A stretch of 64,000 nucleotides of DNA, from assembly GCA_004078665.1 (NCBI GenBank), contig SCFO01000006.1, positions 142,294 to 206,293 of the forward strand. Reading direction: 5' to 3'. Positions 1 through 8,806 of this stretch are shown here, piece after piece. The notes under the pieces were generated by a model. It ran no database searches, was not told the origin of the DNA, and saw only the letters and a list, made by a program, of their open reading frames with translations. Position 1 is the stretch's first letter. Each line of letters begins with the position of its first letter. The stretch is from Halobacillus fulvus (GTDB lineage Bacteria; Bacillota; Bacilli; Bacillales; Halobacillaceae). The translations under genes were made by a program, and so were the position numbers.

Positions 1-671
1 ACCATGATAAGGGCAGGGAGGAGGTTGGCGACTCGGATTTTGGTGATTTTCAAAAGGTTGAGTCCGATCGCGACGATCAGAAGACCGCCTGTTGCGGTCA
101 TTTCGATAATGAACAAGTCGAGCATCTCCTGCGGCACCCAGCGGTTGATTTGCGTCGCAAATAATGCGATCGATCCTTCATAGAGGACCACCGGGATGAC
201 CGAGAAGATGACGCCGATTCCAAGCGTCGATGTCAGGACGAGCGCGACGAATCCATCGATGATCGCTTTCGTAATCAAAATTTCATGATCATTGCGCAAT
301 CCGCTGTCAAGCGCTCCGATCACAGCCAACGCTCCGATGACAAAAATCAAGGAAGCGGTAATAAATCCTTGAGCAATCCCAGATTCTTGACCGGGCTTCG
401 TGAATTTTCCTTCGATCCAGCGTCCTATGTATTCCAGTCGTTCTTCCAACCGTATGCCTTCTCCGATAATAGCTCCTGTCAACAGGCTGAGCAGCACGAT
501 GACGATGTTGTCGGTCTCTAGTGCCATCTGTACACCGATCAGGATGACCGCAAGTCCGACTCCGCTCATCACGGTTTCCTTGAACCGCTCCGGAATCTTC
601 GTAAAGACGAGACCAAGCAACGTTCCAACAAAAATACACGCTCCATTTACAAGTGTTCCTAATAATACCAT
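1..671 (-). CDS. DUF554 family membrane protein, cut by window edge
   Basis: Reading the minus strand from the ATG at 671 gives an open frame of 223 codons that runs off the left edge without a stop. It starts MVLLGTLVNGACIFVGTLLG and consists of several hydrophobic segments joined by short charged loops, the pattern of the DUF554 integral membrane family. A GGAGAG ribosome site lies just upstream. It is downstream of spo0J in the same direction, with 54 bases between the spo0J stop and this start, and a DUF554 gene is common beside parB in Bacillaceae. Function is unknown; a transporter role is only a guess. The C-terminus is not visible. Confidence 0.85.
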   Translation of the reverse strand, partial: MVLLGTLVNGACIFVGTLLGLVFTKIPERFKETVMSGVGLAVILIGVQMALETDNIVIVLLSLLTGAIIGEGIRLEERLEYIGRWIEGKFTKPGQESGIAQGFITASLIFVIGALAVIGALDSGLRNDHEILITKAIIDGFVALVLTSTLGIGVIFSVIPVVLYEGSIALFATQINRWVPQEMLDLFIIEMTATGGLLIVAIGLNLLKITKIRVANLLPALIM

Positions 672-725
672 ACGTTTCTCTCCATATCGACAAAGTGAAG
701 CGGCCTGATTCTTCAACCAGGCCTA

Positions 726-1559
726 TTATTTATTTTCGAAAAATTCGAGGATCCGCTCCAAATCTTCTTCGTTCATGAATTCAATCTCAATCTTGCCTTT
801 TCGTTTTCCTTTTTGAATTTTGACACCCGTGCCAAGCTGCTGCTTCAAGGACTGTTCGCGCTCTTTCAAGAAAACGTCATGCGCCTTCGGTTTCTGAGCT
901 TTTTTCGGCTTTTGTTCCTGAATCAGCTTCTCAAGCTGACGGACGTTCAGCCCTTCACGCTCAACGCGGGCAGCCATCGCCAGCACGTCTTCGCGTTTTT
1001 TCAAACCGAGCAGCGCCCGGCCGTGTCCCATCGAGAGATTGCCGTCATTGATCTTGTTGATCACTTCCGCTGGCAGCGTCAATAGGCGGATCAAATTGGC
1101 GATGTGGGAACGGCTTTTCCCTAGACGTTTTGACAGTTCATCCTGTGTTACGCCAAGCTCTTTGATCAAATCCTGATAGGAACGGGCTTCTTCAATCGGC
1201 GTCAAGTCCTCCCGTTGAAGATTCTCAAGCAATGCAAATTCCATCATCTGTTCATCGGTCCATTCGCGAACAAGTGCCGGAATCGTTTCACGGTTTGCAA
1301 GCTTCGAAGCTCTGAACCTGCGTTCGCCGACGACGATTTCGTATCCTTTGATGCTCTTGCGGACGATGATCGGCTGCAGCACGCCGTGTTCTTCAATCGA
1401 CGTTTTCAGCTCATGGATCGCCTCATCGTCAAAGTGCTTCCGCGGCTGGTAGGGATTCGGACGGCATTCATGCAGCGGAATCTCATGAACCTGACCTTCA
1501 TCCTCTACGTTCATTCCGGGAAAAATCGCTCCAAAGCCTTTACCTAACCCTTTCGCCAT
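726..1559 (-). CDS. spo0J: Spo0J/ParB chromosome-partitioning protein
   Basis: A 277-residue ParB-family CTP-switch DNA-binding protein starting [15 protein letters not shown]. Spo0J binds parS sites, spreads along DNA, loads SMC at the origin and regulates Soj. An N-terminal ParB/Srx CTPase domain with the GERRFRA motif is visible (about residues 25-110), followed by a helix-turn-helix ([18 protein letters not shown]) and a basic linker leading to the C-terminal dimerisation region. Length matches the family. It overlaps the upstream soj gene by 20 bases, so the two are translationally coupled. A parS site lies near noc at 3550. Confidence 0.97.
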   Translation of the reverse strand: MAKGLGKGFGAIFPGMNVEDEGQVHEIPLHECRPNPYQPRKHFDDEAIHELKTSIEEHGVLQPIIVRKSIKGYEIVVGERRFRASKLANRETIPALVREWTDEQMMEFALLENLQREDLTPIEEARSYQDLIKELGVTQDELSKRLGKSRSHIANLIRLLTLPAEVINKINDGNLSMGHGRALLGLKKREDVLAMAARVEREGLNVRQLEKLIQEQKPKKAQKPKAHDVFLKEREQSLKQQLGTGVKIQKGKRKGKIEIEFMNEEDLERILEFFENK

Positions 1560-2313
1560 GTGAAATCACTTCCTTTGCTAAATCTAAATACATTTCGGCA
1601 CCCCTTGATTTCGCATCGTATAAAATCGCCGGTTTTCCGTGACTCGGCGCTTCACTGAGCCGGACATTACGAGGAATGATCGAACGGTACACGCGGTCCT
1701 GGAAATATTTCTTCACTTCTTCCATCACCTGGATGCTGAGGTTGGTCCGGGCATCGAACATCGTGAGAAGCACCCCTTCGACCATCAGCCGTTTATTCAA
1801 GTGTTTCTGGACGAGCCGGACGGTATTGAGCAACTGGCTCAGTCCTTCGAGCGCATAATACTCGCACTGGACGGGGATCAAGACGGAATCGGCTGCCGTC
1901 AAGGCATTCAATGTCAGTAAACCGAGCGAAGGAGGGCAATCAATGATGATGTAATCATAATCTGCTTTCACCTGGTCGACCGCTTTTCTAAGACGGCCTT
2001 CGCGTGACACCGTCGGGGCGAGTTCGATCTCCGCTCCGGCAAGCTGGATCGTAGCTGGTATGACATCCAGCTTATCGAGAACAGTGCTGGTCCGTACTTG
2101 ATCAGCGCGGATACCATCGACAAGAATATCATAAATGCACATCTCCATATCCGCTTTCTCGACACCGATCCCACTGGTCGTATTCCCTTGAGGATCGCTG
2201 TCGATGAGCAGGACTTTATATCCGAGATGAGCCAGACACGCACTCAAATTGACGGAGGTCGTCGTTTTCCCGACTCCGCCTTTCTGATTCGCAATCGCAA
2301 TTACTTTTCCCAT
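1540..2313 (-). CDS. soj: Soj/ParA chromosome-partitioning ATPase
   Basis: A 257-residue ParA/MinD-type ATPase starting [20 protein letters not shown], with the deviant Walker A motif KGGVGKTT at about residues 11-18 and the Walker B region [12 protein letters not shown]. ParA proteins dimerise on DNA with ATP. In Bacillus, Soj also controls DnaA activity and, with Spo0J, sporulation. A longer frame opens at 2385, but the ATG at 2313 is preceded by an AGGTGG ribosome site and fits the family N-terminus. It lies between noc and spo0J and overlaps spo0J. Confidence 0.97.
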   Translation of the reverse strand: MGKVIAIANQKGGVGKTTTSVNLSACLAHLGYKVLLIDSDPQGNTTSGIGVEKADMEMCIYDILVDGIRADQVRTSTVLDKLDVIPATIQLAGAEIELAPTVSREGRLRKAVDQVKADYDYIIIDCPPSLGLLTLNALTAADSVLIPVQCEYYALEGLSQLLNTVRLVQKHLNKRLMVEGVLLTMFDARTNLSIQVMEEVKKYFQDRVYRSIIPRNVRLSEAPSHGKPAILYDAKSRGAEMYLDLAKEVISHGERVR

Positions 2314-2353
2314 GCAACCACCTGCCTTTTCCTTTCCTCGTAGGGGCTTTTGT

Positions 2354-2392
2354 TTAAAAAAAGACCCATCTTCTTCACAAAGCAAGATGGGT
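2354..2392 (-). terminator. Rho-independent terminator after noc
   Basis: On the minus strand ACCCATCTT and AAGATGGGT form a perfect 9-bp stem (2364-2392), followed by a run of seven T. It lies in the 92-base gap between noc and soj, so noc probably ends here and soj-spo0J has its own promoter or uses read-through. Confidence 0.8.
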
Positions 2393-2405
2393 ACGTCAAG
2401 GGGCT

Positions 2406-3266
2406 CTATCCTTTTTTCTTCGGAATCTTTATCGTAATTTGATAATAATCATCATGGTCTTGTTCATCAGTTTCGAGGTCGGTTCCTGTATCTCTCACCA
2501 TATCAAGGGATTGGCGAATCGTATTCATCGCAATCCGCATATCTTTATTGACGCCTTTCAAGGTCGGTTTCTTCTTTTTCGGCTTCGGTTCGGTCAACGC
2601 TTTGATCCGTTCTTCTGTCTGTTTGACGTTCAGCTGGCGTTCGATGATTTCACCGAGAATCTTTTCCTGAACTTCCGGGTCCTTGACGGCAATCAGAGCC
2701 CGGGCATGGCGCTCTGTGATCTGCTTGTCCATCACGGCTTGCTGGACAGATTCAGGTAATTTCAAGAGGCGCAGTTTATTGGCAATCGTCGACTGGCTTT
2801 TTCCGAGGCGCTGGGCCAATGCTTCCTGTGTAAGCTCATGGATCTCTAAAAGCTTTGCATAAGCGACCGCTTCTTCAATGACCGTCAACTCTTCCCGTTG
2901 AAGGTTCTCGATCAGAGCGACGGATGCCGTCTGCGAGTCGTTCATATCGCGGATGATCGCCGGAATGGTTTCCCATCCAAGCGTCTGGACAGCCCTCCAT
3001 CTACGCTCACCGGCAATCAATTCATAATTGTCTTCATCGATGTGACGGAGAACGATCGGCTGAATCATCCCATGCGTATGTATCGTCTGGGCAAGCTCGC
3101 TGATCTTCTCGCTGTTAAATATCGCTCGAGGCTGATAACGGTTCGGCTGAACACGTTCGACGGGGACCTGAATCACTTCATCAGGATTGTACTCTTCTTC
3201 TTTCCTGTTGTTTTCTGATTCCGGTTTGTCCCCAAGCCCGAACAAACGACCAAAAGGATGTAACAC
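2406..3266 (-). CDS. noc: Noc nucleoid occlusion protein
   Basis: A 286-residue ParB paralogue starting (GTG) [14 protein letters not shown], close to the MKHSFSRFFGLGEK start of B. subtilis Noc. The N-terminal amphipathic segment is the membrane-binding part. A ParB/Srx domain with GERRWRAV follows, then a helix-turn-helix ([16 protein letters not shown]) that in Noc reads ATTTCCCGGGAAAT-type sites rather than parS. Noc blocks division over the nucleoid. The GTG start is supported by AAAGGTGG nine bases upstream. A matching Noc-type site is seen at 43202 in modB. Confidence 0.95.
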   Translation of the reverse strand: MLHPFGRLFGLGDKPESENNRKEEEYNPDEVIQVPVERVQPNRYQPRAIFNSEKISELAQTIHTHGMIQPIVLRHIDEDNYELIAGERRWRAVQTLGWETIPAIIRDMNDSQTASVALIENLQREELTVIEEAVAYAKLLEIHELTQEALAQRLGKSQSTIANKLRLLKLPESVQQAVMDKQITERHARALIAVKDPEVQEKILGEIIERQLNVKQTEERIKALTEPKPKKKKPTLKGVNKDMRIAMNTIRQSLDMVRDTGTDLETDEQDHDDYYQITIKIPKKKG

Positions 3267-3325
3267 GATCAGACACCACCTTTATACGATCAAGCATACG
3301 TCCGTTTTCTCACAAAAGGTTGAAA

Positions 3326-3361
3326 CAGAAAAAAGCGCCGCAGGCTTCCTGGCTGCTGCGC
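3326..3361 (-). terminator. Terminator-like hairpin upstream of noc
   Basis: On the minus strand GCGCAGCAG and CTGCGGCGC form a stem with one mismatch or wobble (3335-3361), followed by TTTTTT. It could end transcripts coming from the acetyltransferase gene at 3569-4090 before they reach noc. Confidence 0.6.
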
Positions 3362-3549
3362 ATACGTATGCCGTTTTTTTACTCTTTTTTTATTTTATCA
3401 TATTTATTCTAGTAAAAGTATCTTCAAGATTTAAGAATTATGACGTCTTCTTGTCGAAAACAGACGAACTGATCGGTATAAAAGGCGATATCTCAAGGAA
3501 ATGTGTCCCGGATTTGATGACAAAATTAGTCGATATATTTTCAAGGTAC

Positions 3550-3565
3550 TGTTTCACATGAAACA
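3550..3565. other. parS: parS site
   Basis: TGTTTCACATGAAACA differs from the consensus TGTTTCACGTGAAACA at one central base (15 of 16) and keeps both outer arms as a perfect inverted repeat. It lies in the noc upstream region, about 2 kb from spo0J. The central G-to-A change breaks the CACGTG core, which may weaken binding by Spo0J. Confidence 0.8.
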
Positions 3566-3568
3566 ATC

Positions 3569-4090
3569 CTACTCGTTCCTCACCAACCCGTATATGGCGA
3601 TATCTCTGAATTTCCCCCAGTGATACATATCATCTTTCATCGTTCCTTCATAAACCAGCCCACATTTTTGCATCACTCTTGTCGATGCTGGATTTTCAGG
3701 AAAGGCACCAGCCCAAATCCGGTGGAGGTTCAACGTTTCAAATCCAAACTCCACGATTTTCTGTGCCGCCTCCGTCGCATAGCCTTGTCCCCAGTAGGGC
3801 TTTCCGACCCAGTAAGCGAGCTCTCCTTTTTGATGCTTCTCACTCACTCTGAGCGTCATCGTCCCGACAAGCTCTCCATCCTCTTTGCGCATCATCGCGA
3901 GCGGGTAGGCCTGCTTACTCTCGATCCACTCCTTGTGGGAGCTGATCCATTCCTTTGCCGTTTCTAACGGATAAGGATGAGGTACAAACGTCGTTCTCGC
4001 GACATCTTCCTCTCCCGCTAATTGTTGAACCCTTCCCGCTTGTGAAATATCATACGGTTTCAAAACGAGGCGATCCGTCTCTAGTTGCAT
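3569..4090 (-). CDS. GNAT N-acetyltransferase, RimJ/RimL type
   Basis: A 173-residue protein starting MQLETDRLVLKPYD, the standard N-terminus of the Acetyltransf_3 (RimJ/RimL) branch of GNAT enzymes. The acetyl-CoA loop (GQGYATEAAQ, about residue 120) and the later NPASTRVMQKCGL motif are both visible. Such enzymes acetylate protein N-termini, small amines or antibiotics; the substrate cannot be told. It is alone on the minus strand, next to parS and diverging from splA. Confidence 0.88.
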   Translation of the reverse strand: MQLETDRLVLKPYDISQAGRVQQLAGEEDVARTTFVPHPYPLETAKEWISSHKEWIESKQAYPLAMMRKEDGELVGTMTLRVSEKHQKGELAYWVGKPYWGQGYATEAAQKIVEFGFETLNLHRIWAGAFPENPASTRVMQKCGLVYEGTMKDDMYHWGKFRDIAIYGLVRNE

Positions 4091-4224
4091 CCCACATCAT
4101 CCCTCTCTTCATTTTCTGTGATTGTTTTACTTCGATATATTCCCACTTAATACCTGTCTCATTTCATAATATTTCATCGTTTTTGTGGAAAAAATGAACG
4201 TAGAAAAAGAAAGCAGGTGATCAA

Positions 4225-4485
4225 ATGGAATACGAAACAACCAACTACCGTGCGGGCGATATCGTCTACGTCATTTACCGGAATCCTCACACGTATGACG
4301 TCGCGAATGTCCAGGAGGCCGCTGTCGTGAACAATCCGGAACATCCGGGCGAGCTGGCATTATTTTTATACGAAACCTACTTTCCATTAGATTCTGAGAT
4401 GGCGGTGTACGCATCAGAAGGAGAAGCGGAGCGTGCCTATCAGGATGCATTCGGAGACGGTGGAATGGAGGAACAGCTGTGGTAA
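4225..4485 (+). CDS. splA: SplA, regulator of spore photoproduct lyase
   Basis: An 86-residue acidic protein (MEYETTNYRAGDIVYVIYRN) that fits the SplA family by size and position. In B. subtilis SplA is a negative regulator of the spl operon and, with SplB, is made in the forespore. The ATG is preceded by AGCAGGTGAT. The reading frame overlaps the splB start by seven bases, so the two are translationally coupled. I found no clear forespore (SigG) promoter upstream, though one is expected. Confidence 0.85.
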   Translation: MEYETTNYRAGDIVYVIYRNPHTYDVANVQEAAVVNNPEHPGELALFLYETYFPLDSEMAVYASEGEAERAYQDAFGDGGMEEQLW

Positions 4486-5507
4486 AGCCTTTCGTACCGG
4501 AGCTCGTGTATATCGAACCGCGTGCCCTTGACTATCCGCTCGGCCGGGAGCTGAGGGACAAGTTTGAAGGCATGGGCATCGAGATCCGGCAGACGACCTC
4601 CCATAACCAAGTCCGCAATTTACCCGGAGAGAACGATTTTCAAAAATACCGGATGGCGAAGTCGACCCTTGTCGTCGGGGTCCGCAAAACATTGAAATTC
4701 GATACATCGAAGCCTTCAGCCGAGTATGCGATTCCTTTTGCAACGGGATGCATGGGGCATTGCCATTACTGCTACCTACAGACGACGATGGGCAGCAAGC
4801 CTTATATCCGGACGTACGTCAATGTCGAGGAAGTGTTCGATGCAGCCGATCAGTATATGAAGGAACGGGCCCCAGAGGAGACTCGTTTTGAGGCTTCCTG
4901 TACATCAGATATCGTCGGAATCGATCACCTGACCCATACGTTGAAGCACGCCATCGAATATTTCGGTAAATCCGAGCACGGCAGGCTTCGCTTCGTCACG
5001 AAGTTCGCTCACGTCGACCATCTCTTGGATGCGGAGCACAACGGGCGCACGAGATTCCGTTTCAGTATGAACGCCGATTACGTCATCAAATATTTAGAAC
5101 CGGGGACATCACGGCTCGATGATCGCATCGAAGCAGCGGCCAAAGTCGCAAAAGCCGGTTACCCACTCGGATTCATCATTGCTCCGATCTATTTGTACGA
5201 CGATTGGAAGGAAGGGTACCGTGTCCTTTTTGAAAAACTCCACGACAAATTGCCGGACTACGCCACGAAGGATCTGACCTTTGAGCTGATCCAGCACCGT
5301 TTCACGAAACCGGCCAAGCGCGTCATTCAGAAGAACTATCCGATGACGAAGCTTGAGATGGATGAAGAGAAGCGGAAGTACAAGTGGGGACGTTATGGAA
5401 TCGGTAAATATGTCTACCAGACAAATGAACAGGAAGATATCCAGCAGACGCTCGGTGGCTATATTGAACAATATTTTCCGGAAGCGACGCTGGAATATTT
5501 CACATGA
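4479..5507 (+). CDS. splB: Spore photoproduct lyase (radical SAM)
   Basis: A 342-residue radical-SAM enzyme that directly reverses 5-thyminyl-5,6-dihydrothymine (spore photoproduct) during germination. The iron-sulfur motif CMGHCHYC supplies Cys91, Cys95 and Cys98, and Cys141 in EASCTSDIVG matches the hydrogen-donor cysteine of the B. subtilis enzyme. Length is normal. The start is GTG at 4479, inside the end of splA. It marks the organism as an endospore former exposed to UV. A strong terminator follows directly. Confidence 0.97.
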   Translation: MVKPFVPELVYIEPRALDYPLGRELRDKFEGMGIEIRQTTSHNQVRNLPGENDFQKYRMAKSTLVVGVRKTLKFDTSKPSAEYAIPFATGCMGHCHYCYLQTTMGSKPYIRTYVNVEEVFDAADQYMKERAPEETRFEASCTSDIVGIDHLTHTLKHAIEYFGKSEHGRLRFVTKFAHVDHLLDAEHNGRTRFRFSMNADYVIKYLEPGTSRLDDRIEAAAKVAKAGYPLGFIIAPIYLYDDWKEGYRVLFEKLHDKLPDYATKDLTFELIQHRFTKPAKRVIQKNYPMTKLEMDEEKRKYKWGRYGIGKYVYQTNEQEDIQQTLGGYIEQYFPEATLEYFT

Positions 5508-5517
5508 CGATGCCAGA

Positions 5518-5547
5518 AGAGAAAACAAAACGTTTTCTCTTTTTTTA
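5518..5547 (+). terminator. Terminator after splB
   Basis: AGAGAAAAC and GTTTTCTCT form a 9-bp stem with a short loop, followed by TTTTTTATT. It ends the splAB transcript and touches the stop codon of the converging acetyltransferase gene. Confidence 0.85.
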
Positions 5548-6015
5548 TTCTTCCCGAAGTGTCTTATACACGAACTCCCTCCTGATCCGGTATCCGTTAC
5601 GCTCGTAAAAACGTTTTGCCTCTTTATTTTCAACCCAATAATCCAGCTCGATTTCGTCAGCGCCGATTTCTTGCGCTACTGTTTCAACATGCTCCATCAT
5701 TTGTCTGCCGTACCCTTTTCCTCTTTCCTCTTCGTTCAGACTGATCTGATGGACATAAAGAGACGTATAAGCCGACTTAAAGACGTTCTCTTCGTAAGTC
5801 CGGTGTTCGAGCCACAAATACCCGACCGGCTTTCTTTCTACTTTAGCCAAAAAGAAAAAATAAGAAGGATGATCCACCTTCTGCTCGAAAAATCGTGTCA
5901 TCGCGCCTTGATGATAAGGTTTGAAATATTGCGGGTATCTTTCGACGTGCCTGTCATGAACCGGGCGATTCAACAAAGCGATCTCACTGGCATCTTTCGT
6001 CTGTCTAATCTTCAT
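5545..6015 (-). CDS. GNAT N-acetyltransferase
   Basis: A 156-residue GNAT enzyme starting MKIRQTKDASEIALLNRPVH. The acetyl-CoA-binding segment (NEEERGKGYGRQMMEH) and the C-terminal ENKEAKRFYERNGY motif are clear. The frame opens further upstream at 6192, but the ATG at 6015 has a GGAGGG ribosome site and begins at the domain edge. The substrate is unknown. It diverges from the SDR gene at 6128. Confidence 0.88.
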   Translation of the reverse strand: MKIRQTKDASEIALLNRPVHDRHVERYPQYFKPYHQGAMTRFFEQKVDHPSYFFFLAKVERKPVGYLWLEHRTYEENVFKSAYTSLYVHQISLNEEERGKGYGRQMMEHVETVAQEIGADEIELDYWVENKEAKRFYERNGYRIRREFVYKTLREE

Positions 6016-6127
6016 TCTGATCCCTCCTTCCTCTGACATTCGTCTCCGGTCAGTAGAAATCCTGTTTGACTTTTTCCTTAATGTGGAATGACAGTCTATA
6101 CAATCATACATGAGGAGGCGGCGAAAA

Positions 6128-6997
6128 ATGGATAGAATGAATCGCCAAACAGACGGCCAGCCCGGCCAGGAACAATCGAGACAACCCGGCACAGAAGAGG
6201 AAATGATCCCTTCTCCGCTTCAGGCCGATCAAGATTATAAAAGCGGAAATAAACTGGCAGGCAAAGTCGCGTTGATTACAGGCGGTGACAGCGGAATCGG
6301 CCGCTCCGTCGCAATCGGGTATGCCAAAGAGGGCGCAGATGTCGCGATTTCTTATTTAGAGGAACACGAAGATGCAGAATATACGAAGCAGGTCGTTGAA
6401 GCGGAAGGAAAACGGGCCATATTGATCGCAGGAGATGTCGGAGAAGAGTCCGTCTGTCAGGAAGCCGTCCAGCGTACGGTCGACGAACTCGGACAGCTCG
6501 ATATCCTTGTCAACAACGCAGCGGAACAGCATCCGACCGACGATATTATGAACATCTCCACCGAACAGCTGGAGAGCACGTTCAGAACGAATATTTATTC
6601 CATGTTCCATCTGACCAAAGCCGCTCTGCCACATTTGAAGCACGGAAGCTCGATCATCAACACGGCCTCCGTCAATCCTTATGTCGGCAACCCTGAGCTC
6701 GTCGATTACACCGCGACGAAGGGTGCCGTCGTCGGTTTCACGCGATCGATGGCGAAGCAGCTTGCAGACAAAGGGATACGCGTCAACGGCATCGCGCCGG
6801 GACCGATCTGGACACCACTCATTCCTTCAACGTTTCCAGATGAAAAAGTCGAAGAATTCGGAACAAATACGCCGATGGGAAGACCAGGACAGCCAGTTGA
6901 GCATGTCGGGAGCTTTGTCCTGCTGGCATCAGACGACTCTACGTATATGACAGGTCAATTCATCCATATCAACGGCGGCATGTACACATCGAGCTAA
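6128..6997 (+). CDS. SDR-family oxidoreductase, YdaD/YhdF-like
   Basis: A 289-residue short-chain dehydrogenase with the long polar N-terminal extension (about 45 residues, rich in Q, P and G) typical of the YdaD/YhdF/YhxC group, which are stress-induced in Bacillus. The cofactor motif TGGDSGIGR, the NNAA motif, catalytic Ser in TASVNPY and YxxxK as YTATK are all present. The ATG at 6128 follows GAGGAGGCGG; an upstream ATG at 6110 overlaps that ribosome site and is unlikely to be used. The substrate is not known. Confidence 0.9.
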   Translation: MDRMNRQTDGQPGQEQSRQPGTEEEMIPSPLQADQDYKSGNKLAGKVALITGGDSGIGRSVAIGYAKEGADVAISYLEEHEDAEYTKQVVEAEGKRAILIAGDVGEESVCQEAVQRTVDELGQLDILVNNAAEQHPTDDIMNISTEQLESTFRTNIYSMFHLTKAALPHLKHGSSIINTASVNPYVGNPELVDYTATKGAVVGFTRSMAKQLADKGIRVNGIAPGPIWTPLIPSTFPDEKVEEFGTNTPMGRPGQPVEHVGSFVLLASDDSTYMTGQFIHINGGMYTSS

Positions 6998-7060
6998 GCA
7001 TGTTGATTGCTTTTCCACCGCTCCTTTTTCACAATAAAAGAAGAAAGGAGCGGTTTTCCT

Positions 7061-7900
7061 ATGCCAGAAGGTCCTGAGATCCGTCGTGCCGCCGATCAGA
7101 TCGAGAACGTGCTGATCGATCGTCCTGTCCTCGATATTTCCTTCGCGTTCGAGCACCTGCAAGGATACGAAGAAATCCTACAAGGAGCTTACATTAAAAA
7201 AGTGGAGACGAAAGGCAAAGCCATGCTGATCCGTTTCGAAAACGGCTACACGATCTATTCCCACAACCAGCTGTACGGAAAATGGTACACACGGAACGCC
7301 TACAATTATCCGAAAACGAACCGCCAATTAAGACTGGCGATCCATAACGAGAAAAAGTCGGCCCTTTTGTACAGCGCTTCAGACATCGAAGTGCTCCGTG
7401 ACGAGGAGGTGCCGGACCATCCGTTCATCCGCAAAGTCGGCCCTGATCTTCTGAATGAAGATGTGAGCGTCGAAGATCTCGTCGAACGGTTCAAAAGCCG
7501 GAAGTTTCATAGAAGAAAGTGGACCTCTTTACTTCTCGATCAGGCGTTCATCGCCGGGATCGGTAATTACCTGCGCAGTGAAATCCTTTTTGTTGCAGGG
7601 ATACATCCCGACCTGCGCCCTGTTGATTGCTCAGACCGTCAATTGGAAAAAGCGGCGGAGGCTAGCATCGAGCTGATATGGCGCTCGTATCGTCATAAGG
7701 GGATCACGAACGATATCGATCTTGCCGAACAGTTGAAGAAACAAGGGGCAAAACGCTACGAATACAGACACTGGGTGTTCAACAGGGAAGCAAAGCCGTG
7801 CCGGATTGATGGTACAGAAATCATCAAAATCAATGCGGGTTCAAGACGCTGTTATTATTGTCCGACCTGCCAAAAAAAGCCCGAATCACGAACTTCGTGA
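7061..7900 (+). CDS. nei: Endonuclease VIII-type DNA glycosylase Nei
   Basis: A 279-residue Fpg/Nei enzyme starting MPEGPEIRRAADQIENVL, almost the same as E. coli Nei at its N-terminus, including catalytic Pro2 and Glu3. It removes oxidised pyrimidines and cuts the abasic site. The C-terminal zinc finger is unusual: the first half reads CRID (Cys247, Asp250) where CxxC is expected, while CYYCPTC supplies Cys264, Cys267 and Cys270. The ATG at 7061 follows AAAGGAG. The stop codon lies inside the terminator hairpin. Confidence 0.93.
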   Translation: MPEGPEIRRAADQIENVLIDRPVLDISFAFEHLQGYEEILQGAYIKKVETKGKAMLIRFENGYTIYSHNQLYGKWYTRNAYNYPKTNRQLRLAIHNEKKSALLYSASDIEVLRDEEVPDHPFIRKVGPDLLNEDVSVEDLVERFKSRKFHRRKWTSLLLDQAFIAGIGNYLRSEILFVAGIHPDLRPVDCSDRQLEKAAEASIELIWRSYRHKGITNDIDLAEQLKKQGAKRYEYRHWVFNREAKPCRIDGTEIIKINAGSRRCYYCPTCQKKPESRTS

Positions 7901-7915
7901 TCCGGGCTTTTTCTC
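7872..7915. terminator. Bidirectional terminator between nei and kduD
   Basis: AAAAAAAGCCCG and CGGGCTTTTT flank an inner ATCACG/CGTGAT stem around a short loop. The arms give an A-run on one side and a T-run on the other, so the hairpin can end transcripts from both converging genes. Confidence 0.85.
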
Positions 7916-7916
7916 A

Positions 7917-8675
7917 TTACCGGCCTAACCATCCCCCATCGACGGCTAGCTGATGACCATGAACATATTGGGACGCATCAGACGATAGGAAAACCGCGGT
8001 CCCTTTGAAATCTTCCGGTCGACCCCAGTCTCCCGCCGGAATCCGGTCGAGAATCTGCTGGTTACGATCTCCATCTTCGATCAAGGCGGTATTCATATCT
8101 GTCGCCACGTAGCCTGGCACAATCGCATTGACATTCACATTGTGCTGGGCCCATTCGTTCGATAGTGCCTTGGTCAGCTGGGAGACGCCACCTTTTGACG
8201 CAGCATAGGCAGGCACATTGATGCCTCCCTGATAGGATAACAACGAAGCGAAATTGATGATCTTCCCGCTTTTCTGTGGAACCATGTATCGTCCAGCCTG
8301 CTGGCAAAGGACCCACGTCGTTTTCAAATTCACGTGCAAGACATCCTCCCAATCTTCGTTCGAAAATTCGACCGCAGGAGAGCGGCGCTGGATGCCGGCA
8401 GCATTGACCAGGATATCTATATGACCGAACGCTTCGACAACCGCTGGTATTGCGGCCTCGACCTGACGTTCATCGCTCAAATCACAAGGAATGATATGAA
8501 CGTTGCGTCCTAATGATGCGATTTCCTCTCTAATGCCCACCTGATCCGGATTCCTCTGCAAAAGGGCGAGATCAGCTCCCGCTTCAGCTAATGCGACAGC
8601 GACTGCCTTTCCGATTCCTCTCGTACATCCGGTCACAGCGGCCACTTTCCCAGTAAGATCAAACATGTCAGTCAT
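7917..8675 (-). CDS. kduD: SDR oxidoreductase, KduD-like
   Basis: A 252-residue short-chain dehydrogenase close to 2-dehydro-3-deoxy-D-gluconate 5-dehydrogenase (KduD), which acts in pectin and hyaluronate breakdown. TGCTRGIGK, NAAGIQRR, catalytic Ser in FASLLSYQGG and YAASK are all present. The start could be 8684 or 8675; AGAGAGG is better spaced for 8675. No kduI, uronate isomerase or polysaccharide lyase is nearby, so the true substrate may be another sugar acid. Family assignment is firm, the exact name less so. Confidence 0.75.
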   Translation of the reverse strand: MTDMFDLTGKVAAVTGCTRGIGKAVAVALAEAGADLALLQRNPDQVGIREEIASLGRNVHIIPCDLSDERQVEAAIPAVVEAFGHIDILVNAAGIQRRSPAVEFSNEDWEDVLHVNLKTTWVLCQQAGRYMVPQKSGKIINFASLLSYQGGINVPAYAASKGGVSQLTKALSNEWAQHNVNVNAIVPGYVATDMNTALIEDGDRNQQILDRIPAGDWGRPEDFKGTAVFLSSDASQYVHGHQLAVDGGWLGR

Positions 8676-8806
8676 TTCTTCCATCAGCCTCTCTTTTTGT
8701 AATCGCTTCCTGTATACTCCTTCGAGATGGTCGGAAGAAATTCCTTTTCTTATATAAAATAAAATAATGAAATATTTTTTCTTTAATTTTTTATTCCCAA
8801 AACCTT

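Noticed and set aside
4091-4224. SigG promoter for splAB
   Set aside because: Expected from biology, but no convincing -35/-10 pair at the right spacing could be seen.
5353-6036. A 227-codon plus-strand frame over the end of splB and the GNAT gene
   Set aside because: It overlaps two well-supported genes and the splB terminator; its product resembles no family.
6060-6127. SigA or SigB promoter of the YdaD-like gene
   Set aside because: TTGACT and TATACA are 25 bases apart, and GTTTGA-15-GGAATG fits SigB poorly.
7917-8675. A full Kdu sugar-acid pathway
   Set aside because: Only the KduD-like dehydrogenase is present; no kduI, kdgK, kdgA or uronate genes are adjacent.
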